DNA from: CAKSQL01 sp045649415
GTDB lineage: Bacteria > Bacillota > Clostridia > UBA1381
Assembly (NCBI GenBank): GCA_045649415.1
Contig: JAZRPY010000012.1
Location: 1-38,455, forward strand
Direction of reading: 5' to 3'
Length of the DNA: 38,455 bases
Below are positions 33,344 to 38,455 of this stretch, piece by piece (position 1 is the first letter of the stretch; each line of letters begins with the position of its first letter). The notes beneath the pieces were generated by a model. It had not been told where the DNA came from. It did not search any database and was given only the letters and a program-made list of their open reading frames with translations. The translations under genes were made by a program, and so were the position numbers.

Positions 33344-34009
33344 TTATCTTAGTATATTATTTGCAAACTCCTTTGCAGTCATAAGCTTTTCATTATAGTC
33401 TTTTTCATCGGCTCTTTCAACTCTTATGCCTACATATAGGCTATCACTTTCAATTCCGCATTTTGTGAATTCATTTTCCCTTGGAAGCTTCACAAAATTG
33501 TCCTTCTCCGAGCCATTGTGATATTCAATATTCCCTGAATTATTAAGCCATTCGCCACAGGGTAAAAACATTCCCTCTGCAATCTCCTGCTCATATGCAA
33601 GATTCAATTGATTTTCATCAAATATAAAGACAATTGTTTCTCCCTTTTGGATTTCCATGGTCTTTTTAGTTTCAGTTGCCATAACATGCTGGGGAACTGC
33701 CACTGCCTTTTCACCACTTAATATCACAATCGGAGTAAAGCTTACCTCTTTTTTACCATTTTCATTCCTATCAGGAGTGATATTTTCTAATTCACCGATT
33801 ATTATTTGTTTTGACTCATCCGGGCATTGAGCCTCTCCTATGTATGAAATAATAATATCATAATCGGGCTTTGTTGTAAGCTGAAATATTGTTATTCCTG
33901 CCATAGCAACAATCAAAGTAGTAACAAGTATAAGAAATTTATAATAGTACCAGATATAGTCCCACCAGGCTTTTGTGAATTTAGGTGGTATTGTTCCATA
34001 TTTCTCCAT
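33344..34009 (-). CDS. Single-pass membrane protein co-transcribed with the sigma factor, unknown function
   Basis: The 221-residue protein has a short N-terminal part rich in aromatic residues (FTKAWWDYIWYYYKF), one membrane segment (about residues 27-46, LILVTTLIVAMAGITIFQL) and a soluble, probably extracytoplasmic domain (residues 48-221) without any motif I recognise. Two cysteines (AQCPDES, FLPCGEW) and a third (FTKCGIE) lie in that domain. It ends 15 bases before the sigma-factor gene, so both are translated from one mRNA. Its own promoter (34107-34135) and a terminator in the leader (34030-34078) lie upstream. It could be an anti-sigma or sensor protein by position, but it has no ZAS zinc motif or kinase fold typical of known anti-sigma factors. 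Confidence 0.65.
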   Translation of the reverse strand: MEKYGTIPPKFTKAWWDYIWYYYKFLILVTTLIVAMAGITIFQLTTKPDYDIIISYIGEAQCPDESKQIIIGELENITPDRNENGKKEVSFTPIVILSGEKAVAVPQHVMATETKKTMEIQKGETIVFIFDENQLNLAYEQEIAEGMFLPCGEWLNNSGNIEYHNGSEKDNFVKLPRENEFTKCGIESDSLYVGIRVERADEKDYNEKLMTAKEFANNILR

Positions 34010-34029
34010 TTATAATTATTCCTTTCAAT

Positions 34030-34078
34030 AAAAAAGCAGACTAAAAAGGCTACATTCCCCAATCCCCCTTCAGTCTGC
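34030..34078 (-). terminator. Leader terminator upstream of the membrane protein-sigma operon
   Basis: On the minus strand GCAGACT (34042-34036 plus complement) and AGTCTGC arms bracket a G-rich loop (GGGGGATTGGGG) and are followed by TTTTTT. The ribosome site AAAGGAA of the next gene lies only a few bases downstream. It may also end hydF transcripts. Confidence 0.75.
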
Positions 34079-34106
34079 ACACTAATTTTTATCTTTTACT
34101 ATAGTT

Positions 34107-34135
34107 AGTTTATCATAATAAATATTTCTTGTCAA
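34107..34135 (-). promoter_or_regulatory. Promoter upstream of the leader terminator
   Basis: TTGACA (34135-34130), 17 bases, TAAACT (34112-34107), in the 70-base gap after hydF. The start near 34100 means its RNA must pass the terminator 34030-34078 before reaching the membrane-protein gene. Confidence 0.6.
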
Positions 34136-34147
34136 GAAATTTAAGAC

Positions 34148-35320
34148 TTACTTAAGAAATTCAATACTCCTTGTTAATATTCCGTTAAAATGTGCAAGCA
34201 AAGTGCCATAATTGGTAAACTCAACATTCTGGTCTTTTGCACATTTCATTCTATATAATAATTCTCTTTGATTTATCATACATCCACCACAATGGATAAT
34301 TAACTTAAATTCACTCAAATCTTCAGGAAAATCAACGCCTGAACAGGTTTTTATATTTAAATTTTTACCTGTGTATTTTTTAAGTCCATTTGGAATTTTA
34401 ACTGTGCCGATATCGTTGCATTGTCTGTGGTGAGTGCAACCCTCTGCAATTAAGACAGTGTCCCCGTCCTCCAGTCTATCAATGGCCTTCACGCCTTCAA
34501 TGGCAGTTTCTAAAAAGCCTTTATACCTTGCCATTAAAATAGAAAAAGATGTTAGCGTTATATCCTTTGAAATCATTTTATTGACCACACCAAAAACCTG
34601 ACTGTCCACAACAACCATTTTGGGTGGATTTTTCAGGCTGTTTAGAGTATCAGGAAGTTCCGTTTCCTTTGTGACAACAGAAATCGCACCCTTATCAAGA
34701 ATTTCCCTTATTGTCATTTGCTGAGGAAGGATAAGTCTGCCCTTTGGTGCTGACTCATCAATCGGGGTAACAAGCACAACAACATCCTTCTCGTCAATCA
34801 AATCCTTTATAATGAACCTTTCCTCATCAATATTAAAGGATGCTATCATATTTTTAATTTCCTCAATATTTTCCCCTGTTTTTGCGCTAACATAAATTTC
34901 GTTATTTTCCTTTATGTCACACTTTTTTAGGTCTGATTTATTAAGTGCAATAATATATGGGATATTCTTTTCCTCGAATAACGAAATAAGCTCCTTGTCC
35001 ACCTTCAAAATACCAACTGTTGCATCAACTACTAAAACTGCTATATCCGTTTTATTGAGCATCCGTTTTGCTGCTTTAATTCTCAATTCTCCCAATTCAC
35101 CCACATCATCATAGCCTGGAGTGTCAATAATTAAAACAGGCCCTAAGGGTAATAGCTCCATTGCCTTTGAAACGGGGTCTGTGGTTGTTCCTTTTGTGTT
35201 CGAAACAACAGCTATATCTTGCCCTGTTATTGCATTCACAAGGCTCGATTTTCCTGCATTTCTGCATCCGAAAAATCCAATATAAACTCTCGATGCATTA
35301 GGCGTTTGATTAAATTCCAT
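34148..35320 (-). CDS. hydF: [FeFe] hydrogenase maturation GTPase HydF
   Basis: The 390-residue protein is the scaffold that carries the two-iron precursor to HydA. It has an N-terminal TrmE-type GTPase (P-loop GFFGCRNAGKSSL, switch GTTTDPVS, DTPGYDD, NKSD) and the C-terminal iron-sulfur region with CTHHRQC and HCGGC supplying the cysteine and histidine ligands. Length is normal. It starts 15 bases after hydG, with GGAGGG before the ATG. Order hydE-hydG-hydF without the aspartase gene that is often inserted. The hydrogenase itself is not in the window. Confidence 0.97.
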   Translation of the reverse strand: MEFNQTPNASRVYIGFFGCRNAGKSSLVNAITGQDIAVVSNTKGTTTDPVSKAMELLPLGPVLIIDTPGYDDVGELGELRIKAAKRMLNKTDIAVLVVDATVGILKVDKELISLFEEKNIPYIIALNKSDLKKCDIKENNEIYVSAKTGENIEEIKNMIASFNIDEERFIIKDLIDEKDVVVLVTPIDESAPKGRLILPQQMTIREILDKGAISVVTKETELPDTLNSLKNPPKMVVVDSQVFGVVNKMISKDITLTSFSILMARYKGFLETAIEGVKAIDRLEDGDTVLIAEGCTHHRQCNDIGTVKIPNGLKKYTGKNLNIKTCSGVDFPEDLSEFKLIIHCGGCMINQRELLYRMKCAKDQNVEFTNYGTLLAHFNGILTRSIEFLK

Positions 35321-35335
35321 TTACTACGCCCTCCT

Positions 35336-36784
35336 TTAAAATCTAAAATCCCTTCGATTTGAATTTTTAATATTTTCTATATTTTCCTCAGCAATCTTCT
35401 TCACCTTTTCGTTAGGAATTTTTAATAGCTCTTTTTTTATCATTTCATAACCAACCTTTTTGGTTTCATCCTTTGCATAATCCACTAAAAACTCAGTTAG
35501 CGTCATAAGTGCATTAGGATGACAACAATTCTGAATCTGACCTGTTTTGCAAAGGCTCATAAATCTGTCCCCTGTTCTTCCTTGTCTGTAGCAAGCAGTA
35601 CAAAAGGACGGAATGAAATCCATTTCAAGAAGCCACTTAACAACCTCGTCTAAAGTTCTTTGGTCAGACACATCAAACTGCTCCGAATCGTGTGGTCTTT
35701 CCTCCTCAGTATATCCACCAACTGATGTTCTTGATGCACCACTGATTTGGGATATCCCCACCTTTAACGCCTTTTCCCTGACTGTCTGAGATTCCCTTGT
35801 TGAAATAATCATACCTGTGTATGGCACTGCAAGTCTTATACAAGCAATAATTTTCAAGAAGGTTTCATCAGATATGCCATTATCAAAGGTGTCGGGGTCA
35901 ATGTCATCTGCTCTTTTTAATCTTGGTACACTTATAGTATGTGGGCCTACCCCGTGGACTGCCTCAAGATGCTCGGCGTGCATTAAAAGTCCTGCAAATT
36001 CATACTTATATAGCTCAAGTCCGAATAAAACTCCTAAGCCAACATCATCAATTCCACCCTCCATAGCTCTGTCCATTGCCTCGGTGTGATAGTCATAGTT
36101 ATGCTTTGGTCCTGTGGGATGAAGGTCTTCATAGCTCTTTTTATGATAGGTTTCCTGAAATAATATATATGTTCCTATTCCTGCCTCCTTCAGCTTTCTA
36201 TAGTCCTCAACAGTGGTCGCTGCAATATTTACATTAACTCGTCTTATCGCTCCGTTTTTATGTTGGATTGAATATATAGTTTTTATTGATTCCAATATAT
36301 ATTCCAACGGATTGTTAACAGGGTCCTCACCTGCTTCAAGGGCAAGACGCTTATGTCCCATATCCTGAAGTGCAATAACCTCGTTTTTAATTTCCTCCTG
36401 AGTGAGCTTTTTTCTTGCAATGGTTTTATTCTTAGCGTGATAAGGACAATATACACATCCGTTAACACAATAGTTAGAAAGATAAAGTGGTGCAAACATA
36501 ACTATTCTGTTCCCATAAAAAGCAAGCTTTATCTCCTCTGCAATTTTATATATCTTTTCAACCTTCTCAGGAATTTCACAAGCCAATAAAACAGATGCCT
36601 CTCTATGAGTCAGTCCCTCACATCTGTAGCCATTGTTCACTTTTTTTGGTCTTGCTTTTTCAAGTAAAGCATCAATTAACTCCACATTGTTTTTGTTTTC
36701 CTCGGCATATCTTAGAGTTTCTTGAATTTCTGCATCATTTATAAACTCCTCAGCCTTCATTGATTTTATGTCATACTTTGCCAT
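35336..36784 (-). CDS. hydG: [FeFe] hydrogenase maturase HydG (tyrosine lyase)
   Basis: The 482-residue radical SAM enzyme splits tyrosine to make the CO and cyanide ligands of the H-cluster. The CX3CX2C motif is in CVNGCVYCPYH (about residues 91-101). The C-terminal cluster site CX2C-x22-C starts at FCTACYRQGRTGDRF and continues to QNCCHPN. Both clusters needed for ligand synthesis are thus present. I choose ATG 36784 (MAKYDI); the GGAGAGA site is too close to the ATG at 36790. It overlaps the end of hydE by 14 bases. Confidence 0.97.
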   Translation of the reverse strand: MAKYDIKSMKAEEFINDAEIQETLRYAEENKNNVELIDALLEKARPKKVNNGYRCEGLTHREASVLLACEIPEKVEKIYKIAEEIKLAFYGNRIVMFAPLYLSNYCVNGCVYCPYHAKNKTIARKKLTQEEIKNEVIALQDMGHKRLALEAGEDPVNNPLEYILESIKTIYSIQHKNGAIRRVNVNIAATTVEDYRKLKEAGIGTYILFQETYHKKSYEDLHPTGPKHNYDYHTEAMDRAMEGGIDDVGLGVLFGLELYKYEFAGLLMHAEHLEAVHGVGPHTISVPRLKRADDIDPDTFDNGISDETFLKIIACIRLAVPYTGMIISTRESQTVREKALKVGISQISGASRTSVGGYTEEERPHDSEQFDVSDQRTLDEVVKWLLEMDFIPSFCTACYRQGRTGDRFMSLCKTGQIQNCCHPNALMTLTEFLVDYAKDETKKVGYEMIKKELLKIPNEKVKKIAEENIENIKNSNRRDFRF

Positions 36785-37838
36785 TTTCATTCTCTCCTTT
36801 TACAATTATATCTCCTCTATGAGTTACAACCTCATAGCCTATATTTTTTATTGACTCTTTTAATATATCCAGACTCTCTGCCGACTCAGCTCCTGTTGAT
36901 AACTTGTTGTTATATAGCTCATATTTTCCTCTTTGCTCCACAGGTGACAGATTCGGCATCACCACATTTGCTCCATATAATATTCCTCTTTCTCTGCCAT
37001 TTTTGGATATTGTTCCAAGAGCAGTTGTGGAGGGCAATAATATATTTGGTTTTATCAGCCTTATAAGACTAAGAAGAAACAATGTCAGTTCAATATCTCC
37101 CGACGGATAATCCTTAAAGGGCGTGTCCTTATGTGGTATAAATGGACCTATGCCACACATATCGGGAGAAAACTCTTCAATAAACTTTAAGTCATCTGCT
37201 ATGCTTTCATCCTTTTGATATGGTGAGCCAACCATAAAGCCACAACCCACCTGGTAACCTATTTCCTTTAAGTGTTTCAAATTTTCAATTCTTTTCTCAT
37301 AGCTCATAGCCTCTGGATGCAGTTTTTTATAATGCTCATAGTCTGCAGTTTCGTGCCTTAACAAGTATCTGTCTGCTCCTGCATCAAACATCCTCTTATA
37401 GCTTTCAAACCCTCTCTCTCCTAAGGATAGAGTAATTGCACAATCAGGATATCCTTCCTTTATACTTTTTATTATGTCGCACATAATGTCGTCGGAAAAG
37501 TGCATATCCTCACCACCCTGCATAACAAAGGTGCGAAAACCCAACATATACCCCGAATCGCAACAGGAGAGAATTTCCTCCTTTGAAAGTCTGTACCTTT
37601 CACAATTTGTATTGCTTTTTCTTATTCCACAATATAAGCAATCATTTTTACAATAGTTGCTTATTTCTATTAAGCCTCTTATATAAACCGACTTACCATA
37701 CACTTTGCATCTTAAGTCAACTGCTTTTTCTTTAGCATACTCCATAAGCTCACTATCTCTGTTGCTTAGAAGATATAGATACTCTTCTTTTTTAAGCGAA
37801 TGTTCATTATATAATTTGTCAATCAAGTTTTTTTTCAT
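36771..37838 (-). CDS. hydE: [FeFe] hydrogenase maturase HydE
   Basis: The 355-residue radical SAM protein works with HydG and HydF to build the dithiomethylamine-bridged two-iron site. The CX3CX2C motif is in NYCKNDCLYCGIRKSN (about residues 60-75), followed by MQGGEDMHFSDD and GLRHETAD-type segments (here LLRHETADYEHY) and the family's CGIGPFIPHKDTPF. The second C-terminal cluster cysteines of some HydE proteins are not seen, and they are not essential in known enzymes. An intrinsic terminator (37856-37903) stands just upstream of its GGTGG ribosome site. Confidence 0.95.
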   Translation of the reverse strand: MKKNLIDKLYNEHSLKKEEYLYLLSNRDSELMEYAKEKAVDLRCKVYGKSVYIRGLIEISNYCKNDCLYCGIRKSNTNCERYRLSKEEILSCCDSGYMLGFRTFVMQGGEDMHFSDDIMCDIIKSIKEGYPDCAITLSLGERGFESYKRMFDAGADRYLLRHETADYEHYKKLHPEAMSYEKRIENLKHLKEIGYQVGCGFMVGSPYQKDESIADDLKFIEEFSPDMCGIGPFIPHKDTPFKDYPSGDIELTLFLLSLIRLIKPNILLPSTTALGTISKNGRERGILYGANVVMPNLSPVEQRGKYELYNNKLSTGAESAESLDILKESIKNIGYEVVTHRGDIIVKGENENGKV

Positions 37839-37855
37839 TTTTGTAAATCACCACC

Positions 37856-37903
37856 AAAAAACCACATCCTCCTCCGACTGAACATACGAAAAAAGATGTG
37901 GCT
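37856..37903 (-). terminator. Terminator directly before hydE
   Basis: CCACATC (plus 37862-37868) pairs with GATGTGG (37895-37901). On the minus strand the stem is followed by TTTTTT (37861-37856) and then the hydE ribosome site. It separates the TM1266-type gene from hydE although no good promoter is visible in between. Confidence 0.7.
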
Positions 37904-37975
37904 TTAAAAACCCCAATTACTCATCTTTCTTTCATCTCAGAATATCTTCAATGTCAGGGAGATTTTAATATTAAA

Positions 37976-38221
37976 TTATACCTTTGAATAGGTCACCTTT
38001 GCAGTAATTCCTTCACACCTTCCAAGCTTTCCCGAAACAGTGTTTATAATGTCCTGTGGTGCATCAATTGCAACACAAATGATGTTCACATTTTTCATTC
38101 TGTAAGGAATCCCCATTCTGCCTATTATATATGTTCCAAAATCGTGAAGAAGTGAGTTCAACTCTGCCACACTCTCCTCATTCTCCACAATAATGCTTAT
38201 AACTGCAATCCTTGTTTCCAC
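37976..38221 (-). CDS. TM1266-type iron-only hydrogenase system regulator (ACT-like)
   Basis: The 81-residue protein matches the small ACT-fold family found beside [FeFe] hydrogenase maturation genes: TRIAVISIIVENEESVAELN, then GTYIIGRMGIPYRMKNVNII and KLGRCEGITAKVTYSK. Family knowledge: it was named from Thermotoga maritima TM1266; its ligand and target are not established. The start is GTG 38221 with an AGGAGAA site. Place and strand upstream of hydE agree with the family. A terminator follows, so it may be transcribed more than the maturases. Confidence 0.88.
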   Translation of the reverse strand: METRIAVISIIVENEESVAELNSLLHDFGTYIIGRMGIPYRMKNVNIICVAIDAPQDIINTVSGKLGRCEGITAKVTYSKV

Positions 38222-38251
38222 TATTTATTCTCCTAAAACTTTGTTAAATCT

Positions 38252-38280
38252 ATTCTATCACTATTTTTTAAATATTTCAA
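38252..38280 (-). promoter_or_regulatory. Promoter of the TM1266-hyd unit
   Basis: TTGAAA (38280-38275), 17 bases, TAGAAT (38257-38252) on the minus strand, about 30 bases before the GTG start. Confidence 0.6.
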
Positions 38281-38315
38281 TACCTTTTTACAAAATCAAT
38301 GTGATATATACTACC

Positions 38316-38455
38316 TTATAAAGATGTAAAAATGGCTGCAGAAAATCCGTAGTCCTTTAAGCAAGTCGTTTTTTTCATATTTTCTACACAAGATGGTGTA
38401 GAATTTGGTGTAAATTCAATTTTGAACACACCTTAACAAAAACAAAAACAAAAAC
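38316..38455. other. Right-edge spacer with gene-tail-like frame and CAAAAA repeat
   Basis: No complete gene. One minus-strand frame is open from 38432 to a stop at 38316-38318 and reads FKIEFTPNSTPSCVENMKK near its start, protein-like but with a stop just before it. Plus-strand bases 38384-38401 form a CTACAC/GTGTAG hairpin. The last 19 bases are three copies of CAAAAA plus C. Confidence 0.35.

Overview
The window looks like a piece of chromosome from a low-GC, endospore-forming, strictly anaerobic member of the Clostridia. The reasons are the sporulation and germination genes (sleB-ypeB, spoIIR, gpr), a fermentative set (pyruvate formate-lyase with its activase, and the HydE/HydG/HydF maturases of [FeFe] hydrogenase), AT-rich spacers with strong Shine-Dalgarno sites, and many intrinsic terminators. 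Species cannot be named from the sequence alone.

Left end (1-3320): accessory DNA in decay. On the minus strand a damaged cohesin-like surface-protein gene is followed by a small repetitive secreted protein and a broken RHS/YD-repeat gene. Upstream is a strong promoter driving a short leader with a 16-codon peptide whose reading frame runs into an intrinsic terminator. This segment ends at 3268-3318 in the 3' half of a tRNA-Leu(UAG), cut exactly in the anticodon loop and followed by its own terminator. This is the expected footprint of a tRNA-targeting integrase, so 1-3267 is probably the end of an integrated element and everything to the right is core chromosome.

Core region 3370-12600, mostly minus strand: a SleB-type hydrolase with copper-amine-oxidase-like repeats, a PRPP-dependent phosphoribosyltransferase with upp, the germination pair sleB-ypeB, spoIIR (plus), a split transketolase, and the cysE-cysS-mrnC cluster.

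12897-18832, plus strand: the purine operon purE-purM-purN-purO-AICAR formyltransferase-purD plus a NUDIX hydrolase. The last two steps of IMP synthesis are made by two separate proteins, an archaeal-type PurO and a stand-alone AICAR transformylase, instead of bifunctional PurH.

18966-25074, minus strand: a beta-helix carbohydrate-active enzyme without a signal peptide, a pair of M16 peptidase-family proteins (one with and one without the zinc motif), the spore protease gpr and a 95-residue membrane protein carrying half of a glycosyltransferase fold. 25262-28373, plus strand: aconitase and isocitrate dehydrogenase, the oxidative route to 2-oxoglutarate.

28399-38221, minus strand: pflA, pflB, a PflX-type radical SAM protein, a SigB/F/G-like sigma factor with an upstream membrane protein, hydF, hydG, hydE and a TM1266-type regulator. 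Several genes here and elsewhere (upp, the membrane protein/sigma pair, possibly hydE) have an intrinsic terminator in the 5' leader or directly before the start, suggesting conditional termination. The main candidates for something undescribed are the leader-peptide/terminator element next to the tRNA scar, the membrane protein-sigma factor pair with its leader terminator, and the shared dyad upstream of pflB and the PflX-like gene.
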